DNA of 64,000 nucleotides from Bacteroidota bacterium. GTDB lineage: Bacteria > Bacteroidota > Bacteroidia > Chitinophagales > Chitinophagaceae. Of this stretch, positions 52,674-62,800 are shown one piece after another (the stretch's first letter is position 1; every line of letters starts with the position of its first letter). Below the pieces are notes generated by a model. The model was not told where the DNA came from. It ran no database searches and was given only the letters and a program-made list of their open reading frames with translations. The translations under genes were made by a program, and so were the position numbers. The stretch covers positions 43,670 through 107,669 of the forward strand of contig JAUZOD010000008.1 in the NCBI GenBank assembly GCA_030706635.1, written 5' to 3'.

Positions 52674-53402
52674 CTCCTCTCCCTCCATCTTATTCAGACC
52701 GAGCTTTTCCATGGCCTGCTGGGCCGCTATCTGGCTGGCATCTTTTTTATTATAGGCGCGGCCCTGGGCGATCAGTTCTCCGTTCACTACGGCACCAACG
52801 GTAAACAGCCGGCGTCCACCCTCCATATGTTCATCCAGAGTTTCAAATTCCAGGTTTTTCCCATTCTTATTCGCCCAGCCGTAGAGCTTATTCTTGTGGT
52901 TGATCTCCAGATTTTCCAGATCCTCCATAAAAAGGTAAGGCTGTATAATTCGCTCCATGATCCATTGGCGGCATTTATCATATCCCTTATCGAGGTAAAT
53001 AGCGCCCACCACAGCCTCCAGTGTATTTCCAAAGATCTGGCTCATTTTCAGGGAGCCATCAAACTTGTTGAAGTAGCTGATTTTGCGGAGACCCATTTTC
53101 ACAGCAATATCATTTAACTGCACGCGGTTCACCATTTTGCTGCGCATTTCCGTAAGAAAGCCTTCTTCCTTATATGGATATTTTTTAAAAAGAAAATCGG
53201 CAATTACAGCGCTGAGAATAGCATCTCCGAGATACTCCAGTCTTTCGTTGTTCTGATCTGAGCTTTCTTTTACCGAGCGATGGGTAAGGGCCGTTTTATA
53301 TAACACCGCATTCCCGGGCACAAAACCCAGAATGTTTCGCAGTTGTTTACGGAAAGAAACAATAGACGAGTCTCCCTTGAAAAGCCTATCTAAGAATCCC
53401 AC
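52668..53402 (-). CDS. rnc: Ribonuclease III
   Basis: Double-strand-specific endoribonuclease for rRNA processing and structured RNA decay. 244 aa: RIII domain with signature NERLEYLGDAILSAV (catalytic Glu and Asp) and LEAVVGAIYLDKG, then a dsRNA-binding domain (NKLYGWANKNGKNLEFETLDE...AAQQAME). The start is a GTG (MGFLDRLFKG). It sits between fabF and mce and is flanked by two palindromic repeats, whose transcripts would be its natural type of substrate. Confidence 0.95.
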   Translation of the reverse strand: MGFLDRLFKGDSSIVSFRKQLRNILGFVPGNAVLYKTALTHRSVKESSDQNNERLEYLGDAILSAVIADFLFKKYPYKEEGFLTEMRSKMVNRVQLNDIAVKMGLRKISYFNKFDGSLKMSQIFGNTLEAVVGAIYLDKGYDKCRQWIMERIIQPYLFMEDLENLEINHKNKLYGWANKNGKNLEFETLDEHMEGGRRLFTVGAVVNGELIAQGRAYNKKDASQIAAQQAMEKLGLNKMEGEEG

Positions 53403-53422
53403 AGAGTCAAAAATACTTATTC

Positions 53423-53604
53423 TAATGTGAAAATGTGGAAGAGAATGTGTAAATGTGCTGATGTGCTAATGTGAAAATAGCTGAAAAACGTGAATTAAGT
53501 GTCTGATGAGTGTAAATCATCGGCCGTCATTTACACCCGCCTTCGCCAGGCTTCGGCAGGCAAAGCATTTTCACATTAGCACATTTTCACATCAGCACAT
53601 TTAC
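53423..53604. repeat. Family B element B2
   Basis: AATGTGAAAATGTGGAAGAG then TGTAAATGTGCTGATGTG on the left; the right arm is TTTTCACATTAGCACATTTT and CACATCAGCACATTTACCC. The core between the arms includes CCTTCGCCAGGCTTCGGCAG (53540-53559), the reverse complement of the B4 core. The fabF stop TAA (53601-53603) comes from a TAAATGTG module. Confidence 0.8.
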
Positions 53605-54860
53605 CCATTGGCCTCAAATTTTTTAACGATCACACAAGCATTATGCCCCCCGAAACCGAAGGTGTTGCTCAGTGCAGCGTTAACTGGTCTTTTTTGAGAC
53701 TTGAGAAAAGTAAAATTCAGGCGGGGATCCAGATCGGGATCATCGGTAAAGTGATTGATGGTAGGGGGAACGATATCGTGTACCACACTCATGATACAGG
53801 CGATAGCTTCCACTACGCCGGCAGCGCCAAGACAATGACCGGTCATGGATTTGGTAGAGCTGATATTGATTTTGAGCGCATGTTCTCCAAATACATCCAT
53901 GATGGCCCTTATTTCGGAAATATCCCCGAGTGGTGTTGAGGTGCCGTGGGTATTGATATAGTCAATATCAGCCGCCGTCATACGGGCATCCCGCAAAGCG
54001 GCATTCATTACATTCTTCGCGCCCAGGCCCTCAGGATGTGGCGCTGTGATATGGTGCGCATCGGCGGTAGCACCACATCCGGCGATCTCGCAATATATTC
54101 TGGCGCCCCTGGCCCGTGCATGTTCGAGCTCCTCCAGGATAACGGCTCCGGCGCCCTCCCCCATAACAAATCCATCCCGGTCTTTATCGTAAGGCCGGCT
54201 GGCCGTTTTAGGGCTGTCATTTCTTTCACTTAAGGCCTTCATGGCGTTAAATCCTCCAACACCCGCTTCACTAATCACACTTTCTGCCCCTCCCGCCAAA
54301 ATAATGTCGGCCATACCCAAACGGATCAGGTTGAAAGACTCCATAATGGCATTCGTGGATGAGGCGCAGGCGCTGACCACTGCAAAATTGGGTCCCCGGA
54401 AACCATGACGCATGGAGATTTGCCCTGCCGCAATGTCCAAAATCATTTTCGGAATGAAAAAAGGATTATAGCGCGGCGTACCGTCTCCTTTTGCAAAATG
54501 CACCACTTCCTCCTGAAAGGTGATCAGACCGCCGATACCGCTGGCGAATACGACGCCCACCCGGTCGGGGTCCACATTTTGTTTATTGATTCCGGCATCA
54601 GCTACCGCCTGATCGCTAACACCTACCGCCGTCTGGGCAAAACGGTCCAGTTTGCGTGATTCCTTTTTTTCGAGAAAACTGAGCGGATCAAAATTTTTCA
54701 GTTCGCAGGCAAAACGGGTTTTGAATTTGGTTGCATCGAAGAGGGTTATGAAATCAGCGCCGGAAACACCCTGTAGCAGGGCATTCCAATAATCATTCAA
54801 ATTATTACCCAGAGGAGTGAGCGCTCCAATTCCAGTAACTACAACTCTTTTCAATTCCAT
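53601..54860 (-). CDS. fabF: 3-oxoacyl-ACP synthase II
   Basis: Condensing enzyme that elongates fatty acids on ACP. The 419-aa protein has the Cys-His-His triad: VVSACASSTNAI (Cys at about 165), NTHGTSTPLGD and GHCLGAAGVVEAI. ATG start. It lies 101 bp downstream of acpP on the same strand, as in most genomes. A hairpin AATCCGC/GCGGATT (54895-54934) lies in the gap without a T-run. The stop codon sits in repeat B2. Confidence 0.96.
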   Translation of the reverse strand: MELKRVVVTGIGALTPLGNNLNDYWNALLQGVSGADFITLFDATKFKTRFACELKNFDPLSFLEKKESRKLDRFAQTAVGVSDQAVADAGINKQNVDPDRVGVVFASGIGGLITFQEEVVHFAKGDGTPRYNPFFIPKMILDIAAGQISMRHGFRGPNFAVVSACASSTNAIMESFNLIRLGMADIILAGGAESVISEAGVGGFNAMKALSERNDSPKTASRPYDKDRDGFVMGEGAGAVILEELEHARARGARIYCEIAGCGATADAHHITAPHPEGLGAKNVMNAALRDARMTAADIDYINTHGTSTPLGDISEIRAIMDVFGEHALKINISSTKSMTGHCLGAAGVVEAIACIMSVVHDIVPPTINHFTDDPDLDPRLNFTFLKSQKRPVNAALSNTFGFGGHNACVIVKKFEANG

Positions 54861-54961
54861 AATTCGTATTGCGCGGAAAATAAATAATGTGATAAATCCG
54901 CCTTCTCGGACTTAACGCCTTCGAAAAGCGGATTAACTAACATGCGCAGCACAAGACTTGC

Positions 54962-55198
54962 CTATTTGGCGTGTTCCTCCAGGTATGCAATCGCCTGCCC
55001 GACGGTAGTAATAGTTTCTGCCTGTTCATCGGGAATTGAAATATTGAATTCCTTTTCGAACTCCATAATTAATTCCACCGTGTCAAGCGAATCGGCGCCC
55101 AGATCGTTCGTAAAAGACGCCTCATTGGTTACCTCAGCTTCTTCTACTCCTAACTTATCCACTATAATTTTTTTGACTCGTGTAGCGATGTCTGACAT
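54962..55198 (-). CDS. acpP: Acyl carrier protein
   Basis: Carries fatty acyl chains on a 4'-phosphopantetheine arm. The 78-aa acidic protein has the attachment motif [15 protein letters not shown] (Ser at about 37). ATG start. fabF follows on the same strand. A promoter with a TATTTTTG -7 box (55223-55230, minus) and a GTTG element with an 18-nt spacer lies about 25 nt upstream. Confidence 0.97.
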   Translation of the reverse strand: MSDIATRVKKIIVDKLGVEEAEVTNEASFTNDLGADSLDTVELIMEFEKEFNISIPDEQAETITTVGQAIAYLEEHAK

Positions 55199-55222
55199 TT
55201 TTGTAAAGTTTAGTTACGGGTG

Positions 55223-55252
55223 CAAAAATATAATTTTTGAACTAAACACAAC
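55223..55252 (-). promoter_or_regulatory. Promoter of acpP
   Basis: Minus strand: GTTG, an 18-nt spacer, TATTTTTG, giving a short leader of about 25 nt before the acpP ATG. A moderately good match to TTTG-N19-TAnnTTTG. Confidence 0.55.
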
Positions 55253-55345
55253 CAACAAGGCAATCCAATTTTATTTTTTGATTTGGATTATATACCGGAA
55301 TTTGCAATTTCCACTGTAAGATAGCAAAAATCAACCCATTACCGC

Positions 55346-55774
55346 ATGGCGCTCAGGCTAATTGATTACGGCTCTCCGGAGTATGAACAAATGGTTCGTT
55401 TACGGTACGAAATGCTGAGAAAGCCGCTGGGCCTGAGTTTCAAAGAGGATGAACTGGAAAAGGAAAAGGGGGATGTGCTCATGGGCGCCTTCGAAGATGA
55501 CCGCATTCTGGGATGCTGCCTCCTTACCCCGGAGGGTTCCGGAACCCTCCGCCTCCGCCAGATGGCTGTGCCCAATAATCTCCAGGGTAAAGGAATCGGC
55601 CGCGCATTGATGATTTTTGCCGAAAATATAGCCCGGGACATGGGTTATCGCACCCTGATGATGCATGCCCGTATTACTGCCATCGGATTCTACGAGAAAC
55701 TGGGATATGTTAAAAAAGACGGAGAATTCACGGAACTGACTATTCAGCACGTGATCATGGAAAAAAAACTCTAA
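55346..55774 (+). CDS. GNAT family acetyltransferase
   Basis: Small N-acetyltransferase of the ElaA-like type. 142 aa. The acetyl-CoA motif A is visible: LRQMAVPNNLQGKGIGRALM (Q-x-x-G-x-G), followed by the GFYEKLGYVKKDGEF end. Substrate unknown. It is divergent from acpP and ends exactly where mfd ends (stop codons abut with no gap). ATG start. Confidence 0.88.
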   Translation: MALRLIDYGSPEYEQMVRLRYEMLRKPLGLSFKEDELEKEKGDVLMGAFEDDRILGCCLLTPEGSGTLRLRQMAVPNNLQGKGIGRALMIFAENIARDMGYRTLMMHARITAIGFYEKLGYVKKDGEFTELTIQHVIMEKKL

Positions 55775-58700
55775 CTACTCTCCAACAGCCACGCTGGCTT
55801 TTAGCTCACCCGTAAGTTTTACCGCCCGGTGCATGTGCTGCATGAACTCCAGCAATTTTTTCATGCCATCCATATCACTCACCATGAGCATGAACAGTTT
55901 TCCATTCTGTTTTAACCTCGCCTTTCTGGTCTGCTCCTGAATGAAGCGCAGCAGATTCCGGAATATATCCGACTCAAAATATTTTGAATCGGGGCGATTG
56001 ATAAAATAAAGACGCACTCCTTTATCTTTAAAGATCAGCTTCTCAAAACCCATATCCACAGCCAGTTTGCGGATGCGCACCGCATCAAACAGATCATTCA
56101 CTTCTTCGGGAACCGGGCCAAACCGGTCCTGTAATTCCTGGTGAAATGCAATCAGTTCTTCTTCCGTTTCACAATTGTCTAACCGGGTATAAAGTGACAG
56201 GCGTTCCGTAATACTTTCCACATAACTATCCGGAATGAGTATCTCCAGGTCTGTATCGATGCTGCAATCCTGCGCCTGCTCCTCCTGCCGCGCAATCTCT
56301 TCCTTAAATAAATCTTTAAACGACGTTCTCTTCAATTCCCGGATTGCCTCATCCAGTATTTTCTGATACATTTCAAACCCCATTTCCACCATAAAACCGC
56401 TTTGCTCACCCCCCAGCATATTCCCCGCCCCACGAATATCCAGATCACGCATGGCGATCTGAAAACCACTCCCCAGATCGCTGTGTTGTTCCAGGGTCTG
56501 GAGCCTTTTCCGGGCATCTGCGGGCAAACTGGCCATGGATGGCGCCAGCAGGTAGCAAAAGGCCTTACGGTTGCTCCTGCCCACCCTTCCGCGCAGCTGG
56601 TGCAGATCACTCAGTCCGAACTGATGCGCGTTATTTACGATAATGGTGTTCACATTCGGAATATCCACGCCACTTTCCACAATATTGGTACAAACCAGCA
56701 CATCGTATTTTTTATCTATAAAATTCATGATCCGTTGTTCGAGGTCATGCCCTTCCATTTGCCCATGGGCATAACCGATGCTCAGATCCGGGCAAAGTTC
56801 CTGCAACAGGCCGGTGATTTCTTTCAGACCCTGGATCCGGTTATAGATGAAGAAGACCTGACCACCCCGTTCCACTTCGTAGTAAATGGCCTCGCGAATA
56901 ACATCTTCATTATATACCTGCACTTCCGTTTGGATGGGCTGCCGGTTTGGCGGCGGCGTATTGATGATGCTCAGATCTCTTGCTCCCATGAGACTGAACT
57001 GCAGGGTTCTGGGAATCGGCGTTGCCGTCAGCGTGAGGCAATCCACATTCGTTCGCAGGGTTTTTATCTTTTCCTTGTGTGCAACCCCAAATTTTTGTTC
57101 TTCGTCAATCACCAGCAAGCCAAGGTCTTTAAATTTCACCTCTTTACCCAGGATGGAATGGGTGCCGATGATGATGTCGATCCTGCCTTCCGCCAGCCGC
57201 TGATAAGTTTCCTTTTTCTCCCTGGCCGATTTAAACCGGTTCACATAATCGACGGTCACCGGGAACTCTTTGAGTCTTTCTCCAAAAGTTTTGAAATGCT
57301 GAAAGGCGAGAATGGTGGTGGGAACAAGTACTGCCGCCTGTTTCCCATCCAGACAAGCCTTAAATGCCGCCCGGATGGCTACTTCCGTTTTTCCAAATCC
57401 TACATCTCCGCAAACAAGGCGGTCCATGGGAGAAGCAGATTCCATATCCTTTTTTACATCCGCGGTGGACTTGCTCTGGTCAGGCGTATCCTCATAAATA
57501 AAAGACGCTTCCAGCTCCGTCTGCATATAATTGTCCGGCGAAAAGGCAAAGCCCTGCTGGGCTTTGCGGGCTGCATACAGTTTGATGAGATCGAAAGCGA
57601 TCTCCTTGACGCGGGTCTTCGTTTTTTCCTTAAGTTTCTGCCAGGCGTCACTGCCCAGCTTACTTACTTTGGGTGAGCTGCCCTCTTTCCCGGTATATTT
57701 TGAAATCTTATGGAGCGAATTGATGTTTACATACAGAATATCGCTGTCCTTATACAAAATCCTTACGGCTTCCTGCAACCGGCCATTCACTTCCATCTTC
57801 TGGAGACCGCTGAATATACCCACACCATGGTCAATATGCGTAACATAGTCACCGGGCTGCAATTCACGCAGCGTACGGAGGGTTATGGCCTTGCTTTTGT
57901 TATAGGCCTGTTTGATCTTATACTTGTGATAGCGTTGAAATATCTGATGATCCGTATAGCATACAATCTTCAGATCCTCGTCAATAAATCCTTCGTGAAT
58001 CGATGTGGCGACAGGATCGAACACGATGCCGGATTTCAGGTCGTCAAAAATAGTATGCAGTCTCTCCAGCTGCTTGGGATTCTCCGCAAAAAGAAATATC
58101 CTGAACTTTTTAGATTCCCAACTCTCCAGGTCGCGGATCAGCCGGTCAAATTGCCGGTTAAATACAGGCTGCGGCCGGGTGTGGAACTCAATGGAAAAGG
58201 ATCCGGGATCCGGCGACTGTGGATATCCGAATTCAATGAGGTGTTTGGATACCGTGGCTTCCTTCAGGGAATCCGCAGAAATGAAGTCCTCTGCAGATAT
58301 TGATTTTCTTAAAAGCCCCCCTTCAGCAGCATCAGTTTCTTTTCCTGATTGCGATTCAAGATATTCTTTTAGTTCCCGGGTCTGAATCTCCAGTTTTTCA
58401 AGGACAAAGCGGCGGTCATGCATCCAGATTACCGTGTTCGCCGGCAGGAATTCAAAGAGGGATATTTTTTCCTCCGTCTCAAATTGCGTTTCAATATTGG
58501 GAATAATATTTACCAGGAGAAGTCTGCGCTCACTCAATTGGGATTCGGGATCAAAAATGCGGATTGAATCCACTTCATTTCCGAAAAGTTCAATCCGGTA
58601 AGGTTTTTCATTTCCAAAAGAATAGATATCCAGAATTCCTCCCCTTAAAGCAAACTGACCCGGTTCATAAACAAAGTCAGTCCTTTCAAAGCCATAGCCC

Positions 58701-59194
58701 ACCAGGGATTCCATGAGCCCCTCCGGATCAATGGTTTCTCCGGATTTCAGGCGGATCCTGTTCCCTTCAAGGGTTTCGGGAAGCACCACTTTTTCAAACA
58801 GTGCTTCCGGATAGGTCACCATCATCTTCTTATTACCCCCACCGCTCCAGCGGGTCAGGGCTTCGGTGCGAAGCATCACATGACTGCTGTTGATTTCATG
58901 ATAGGTTTTGCTATTCTTAAAGGAAGAAGGGAAATAGAAGATATCCAGGCCTTTGCTGAGGTTTTCTATCGAATTATGCAGATAAGCCGCAGCTTCCGCA
59001 TCTTCACAAACCACCAGATGGTTGAGCTGGCTGGCCGTTTCCAGATTAAAGATGCCGGCAAGAATAAAAGCAGGGGCGCTTCCGTGGAGATTCTTCAGCA
59101 GGATGTGCTGGGGGCTGGACATGGTAATCCTGTCCCCCAATTGAAAAAGGCGGGATGAATTTTCATACAAGTTCAATAACACCTCATTGCTCAT
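55775..59194 (-). CDS. mfd: Transcription-repair coupling factor
   Basis: SF2 translocase that removes stalled RNA polymerase and recruits UvrA. The true start is the ATG MSNEVLLNLYENSSRLF; the track's longer ORF crosses repeat B1. 1139 aa with the UvrB-like N-terminus, the RNAP-interacting domain (LQPGDYVTHIDHGVGIFSGL), Walker A CGDVGFGKTEVAIRAA, DEEQKFGV, RGRVGRSNRKAFCYLL, and the C-terminal TRCF domain (DTDLEILIPDSYVESI). Full length. Confidence 0.96.
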   Translation of the reverse strand: MSNEVLLNLYENSSRLFQLGDRITMSSPQHILLKNLHGSAPAFILAGIFNLETASQLNHLVVCEDAEAAAYLHNSIENLSKGLDIFYFPSSFKNSKTYHEINSSHVMLRTEALTRWSGGGNKKMMVTYPEALFEKVVLPETLEGNRIRLKSGETIDPEGLMESLVGYGFERTDFVYEPGQFALRGGILDIYSFGNEKPYRIELFGNEVDSIRIFDPESQLSERRLLLVNIIPNIETQFETEEKISLFEFLPANTVIWMHDRRFVLEKLEIQTRELKEYLESQSGKETDAAEGGLLRKSISAEDFISADSLKEATVSKHLIEFGYPQSPDPGSFSIEFHTRPQPVFNRQFDRLIRDLESWESKKFRIFLFAENPKQLERLHTIFDDLKSGIVFDPVATSIHEGFIDEDLKIVCYTDHQIFQRYHKYKIKQAYNKSKAITLRTLRELQPGDYVTHIDHGVGIFSGLQKMEVNGRLQEAVRILYKDSDILYVNINSLHKISKYTGKEGSSPKVSKLGSDAWQKLKEKTKTRVKEIAFDLIKLYAARKAQQGFAFSPDNYMQTELEASFIYEDTPDQSKSTADVKKDMESASPMDRLVCGDVGFGKTEVAIRAAFKACLDGKQAAVLVPTTILAFQHFKTFGERLKEFPVTVDYVNRFKSAREKKETYQRLAEGRIDIIIGTHSILGKEVKFKDLGLLVIDEEQKFGVAHKEKIKTLRTNVDCLTLTATPIPRTLQFSLMGARDLSIINTPPPNRQPIQTEVQVYNEDVIREAIYYEVERGGQVFFIYNRIQGLKEITGLLQELCPDLSIGYAHGQMEGHDLEQRIMNFIDKKYDVLVCTNIVESGVDIPNVNTIIVNNAHQFGLSDLHQLRGRVGRSNRKAFCYLLAPSMASLPADARKRLQTLEQHSDLGSGFQIAMRDLDIRGAGNMLGGEQSGFMVEMGFEMYQKILDEAIRELKRTSFKDLFKEEIARQEEQAQDCSIDTDLEILIPDSYVESITERLSLYTRLDNCETEEELIAFHQELQDRFGPVPEEVNDLFDAVRIRKLAVDMGFEKLIFKDKGVRLYFINRPDSKYFESDIFRNLLRFIQEQTRKARLKQNGKLFMLMVSDMDGMKKLLEFMQHMHRAVKLTGELKASVAVGE

Positions 59195-59240
59195 CCGGCC
59201 TGCAAAGGTAAGCAACCGGGGGCTTAGTTTTGGAGTATAG

Positions 59241-59336
59241 ATTAATGTGAAAATGTGCTGATGTGGAAATGTGTAAATGGAAGACGCCGGTTTCCCCATT
59301 TACACATCAGCACATTTCCACATCAGCACATTAATA
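59241..59336. repeat. Family B element B1 (most regular)
   Basis: Left arm AATGTGAAAATGTGCTGATG then TGGAAATGTGTAAATGG; right arm CCATTTACACATCAGCACAT then TTCCACATCAGCACATTAAT. Arms pair over about 40 bp. All modules are NNNATGTG with NNN = AAA, CTG, GAA or TAA. Loop about 16 nt, no core. The stop TAA of the small secreted protein (59331-59333) lies in the right arm. Confidence 0.85.
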
Positions 59337-59786
59337 CGTCGCGGCATAGTCCACATTCACATTAACCTGTGTGACTTTGCCAGGAATTACCTTAACAGGC
59401 GCCACGTTATTCTGACCGTCAAAATAATTGGCATAGAATAAGGCGTCTTTTTTGGTGAAAAGGGAATATTGACCGGGGGGAAGCGACACCGAGAAATAAC
59501 CACTGGTATCTGATTCTGTGGTTCGAACGAGCCGGGTTTTGATACCGCTGTAAAAAGCAGACTCGTCAACGCGGGTCAGCTGGTTGAGGTTGGTCAGTTC
59601 GTAAATATATAATGTGGCCTGGATGCCCTTGGGGGGACTGAGTTTAACGTCAGGAGACGGCATCCGGTTGCCGGAAACCCAGAAGATATATCCTTCGATG
59701 CCTGTTTTTTTCGCCTGTTTGAATGCCGGAAACAGCAGAATGGGCAGCCATACGACCACAAGCATCATATGTTTTTTAGGTAGCAT
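59331..59786 (-). CDS. Small secreted carboxypeptidase-regulatory-like protein
   Basis: A 151-aa precursor with an N-terminal signal or anchor helix (MMLVVVWLPILLFPAF). The rest is a single beta-sandwich that resembles a CarboxypepD_reg/peptidase-associated domain (GIEGYIFWVSGNRMPSPDVKLSPPKG..., SGYFSVSLPPGQYSLFTKKD). Function unknown. It lies between mfd and the divergently oriented protease gene. The C-terminal codons and stop fall in repeat B1. Confidence 0.72.
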   Translation of the reverse strand: MLPKKHMMLVVVWLPILLFPAFKQAKKTGIEGYIFWVSGNRMPSPDVKLSPPKGIQATLYIYELTNLNQLTRVDESAFYSGIKTRLVRTTESDTSGYFSVSLPPGQYSLFTKKDALFYANYFDGQNNVAPVKVIPGKVTQVNVNVDYAATY

Positions 59787-59873
59787 TATGCTGATATCTA
59801 ATGAAATGGAAGGTAAATCAAAAAAGCGGGCGCTGGTTAAAAATCAGTAATTTTAAACGGTATTTATCATTTA

Positions 59874-62800
59874 ATGGACCCCATGATCCAAAAGAAGCTA
59901 ACCCCCCTTGTCCTGGTCGCGCTGTTCGTTTTTTCCAGAGTTCCTGCTCAGGTTAAAACCAATGTTGCGGAATTAAGACGGGCCGCTATTCAATCTTCTG
60001 CCAGATATCAGGAGATGGCTGCACGCCTGCTCCGCCTTTCCAAACAGAATGGATGGCCACTATTTATCTCCATGAAGGGAGGGAACCGGGCCGTATTATA
60101 CGGTATCGACCCCCGCGGTCTGCCCCTCTACGTGGCCACTAACGATAATATTATTTCGGCGGCGACCATCGGCACCAGCAAGTTATGGCCGGGCGGCAGT
60201 ACCGGACTAAATCTCAGCGGCTCGTCACCGGGTCTTAAAGGAAAAATCGCGCTCTGGGACGGCGGTAAGGTGAGGGACACCCACCAGGAATTAACGGGAA
60301 GGGTGGTTCAGAAGGACGGAGCAAGTGTTTTGAATGACCATTCCACCCATGTTTCCGGAACCCTGATTGCTTCGGGTGTTAACCCGGCGGCAAAAGGTAT
60401 GAGCTTCGGCGCTCAGCAATTACTGGCATACGATTTTAACAATGACATCACCGAAATGCTCACGGAAGCGCCAAACCTGCTGATTTCCAATCATTCTTAT
60501 GGAACCATCGCGGGCTGGAATCTCAATACAGACAACAATCACTGGGAATTTATGGGAAACCCGGGGGACACGGTGGACTATAAATTCGGATATTATAATG
60601 ATCAGGCGCAAGCCTGGGACTCAATAGCCTATAATGCCCCCTATTATCTGATCGTAAAATCTGTTGGTAATAACCGGGATGTCAACGGCCCTGCAGTAGG
60701 GCAGCCTTATTACCGGCCCAATGCCGCCGGAGTTCTGATTTCTGCCGGGAACAGACCTGCCGGCATCAGTAACAACGATGGATATGATATTATACCCACC
60801 TACGGGAATGCGAAGAATATTATGGCCATCGGGGCAGTCAATCCCATCCCCGGCGGCTATAGCCAGCCCGGTGACGTAGTACTGGCCGAATTCAGCAGCT
60901 GGGGACCTACCGATGACGGAAGAATTAAACCCGACCTGGTAGCGGATGGCATCAATGTATTATCCAGCGTCAGCACTTCGGATAACGCCTATGCTATTTA
61001 CAGCGGCACTTCCATGTCTTCTCCTGCGGCGGCCGGTTCTTCTTTCCTGCTTCAGGAATATTACGCCAAACTCCATGGAGGGGCTTTCATGCGGTCTGCA
61101 ACCCTAAAGGGCATCCTGATCCATACGGCTGACGAAGCCGGTCCCGCAGACGGCCCTGATTATCAATATGGGTACGGACTCATTGATATGCCTAAAGCCG
61201 CTTCCGTGATAACCTCAAATAATACTGATCAGTTAATTCTGGAAAATAATTTAACCAATGGAAGCAGTTTTTCCCTGCCTGTAATAGCATCAGGGAAAGG
61301 TCCCCTGGTGGTAACCCTGAGCTGGACAGATCCGGCAGGAAAAGTGGACGAAGTGAACCTGCTGAATAATCCGGCGCGTAAACTGGTCAATGATCTCGAT
61401 CTGCGGGTAATTGGTAACAGCACCACCTATACGCCGTGGATCCTGAATCGCAAAAATCCCGGCAATGCAGCCACCAACGGGGACGATACCCTGAATAACC
61501 TGGAAAAAATACAGATCAGCAACGCTATTCCCGGTAAAACATATACCCTCCAGGTAACCCATAAAGGCACACTCCAAAAGGGCGCGCAGGCTTACTCTCT
61601 CATTGCTAGTGGCGTGGGCGGACAGAATTACTGCAGCTCCGCAGCGACCAGCAGTGCCGGCACACGGATAGACCAGGTCATAATTGACAATGACAGCAAT
61701 ATTGTGACCAATCCTCCGGGCTGCACCACTTATACGGATTATACCAATAAAACCATCCATCTGCAATCTTCGCGGGCCGCATCATTCGCCGTTAAACTCA
61801 GCAGTTGTGATGCTTCCACGGCTCAGCGCGTTGTGAAGGTTTATATTGATTACAACAACAACGGCAGTTTTACAGATTCCGGAGAAATGGTTCTTGTCAG
61901 TCCCGTGCTCAGTGGCGGAAGTATTACTTATTCTTCCGGCGCCATCCCCGTTCCTGAGGGATTGAAAACCGGCAGCAGCACCCTTTTGCGGATCGTGGTG
62001 CAGGAAACCACGGATACATCGGCTGTGCATCCGTGCGGAAGTTACGGGAACGGCGAAACAGAAGACTACCGGGTACAATTTGTAGCGCCTTCCAATGATG
62101 TTGCATTGAGTGGTATTGTGGATCCGCTTCCTTCTTTCTGTCAGGCGGATTCCGAAAGAATTTCTGTCAGAATCAAAAATGCGGGAACCAGCGGTCAGGA
62201 GAATTTCCCGGTTTCGCTCAGGGTCAGCAGCGGAGGCATTACCCTCGTGGATGTATCCACCATTTATCCGGATACTGTTTTAGCCAACGGCAATTCGACT
62301 TACACCTTCCAGCCAACTTTTAACGCGGAGGCCGGGAAAACATATATTGTCACGGCCAGCACAAAACTCGCAAACGATCAGGATACGACCAACAATACCA
62401 TTACCGACACCTTGACCGTAGGTTCGGGCAGCGCAACATCGGTCACGGGCGATGCGGAGATCTGCAGTACCAATCCGCCGCAGGCGGGGTTGAAAGCAAA
62501 TGTCAGCGACAGCTCCGACGCCATATTGTGGTATGAAAGTCAAACTGCTACAACGCCCCTTGCAGCAGGCGTGCAGGCAACCACTTCTGTGATCCCCTCA
62601 GACAAAACCTATTATCTCGGGGTGAATGATCTCAATACTTCGGTCGGTCCAAAATCAAAAATGGAATTCGCCAGCGGGGGCTATAATTTCTTTCAGGGCA
62701 ATTTCATTCGTTTCAGCAACAAGGTTCCGCTCACCATTACTTCCTCGAGATTGTACGTGGGCAATGGCGGTAAGGTAACTTTTATAGTAGCAGACCTGGC

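Noticed and set aside
53506-53697. 63-aa ORF across element B2
   Set aside because: Entirely repeat-derived plus fabF antisense; no coding features.
54895-54934. Hairpin between acpP and fabF as a terminator
   Set aside because: 7-bp stem with a 26-nt loop and no T-run; more likely incidental.
56402-57676. 424-aa plus-strand ORF inside mfd
   Set aside because: Antisense shadow of the highly conserved mfd helicase region. It has no recognisable motifs and unusual composition.
59195-59299. N-terminal extension of Mfd
   Set aside because: Read through repeat B1; homologous start is the ATG at 59194.
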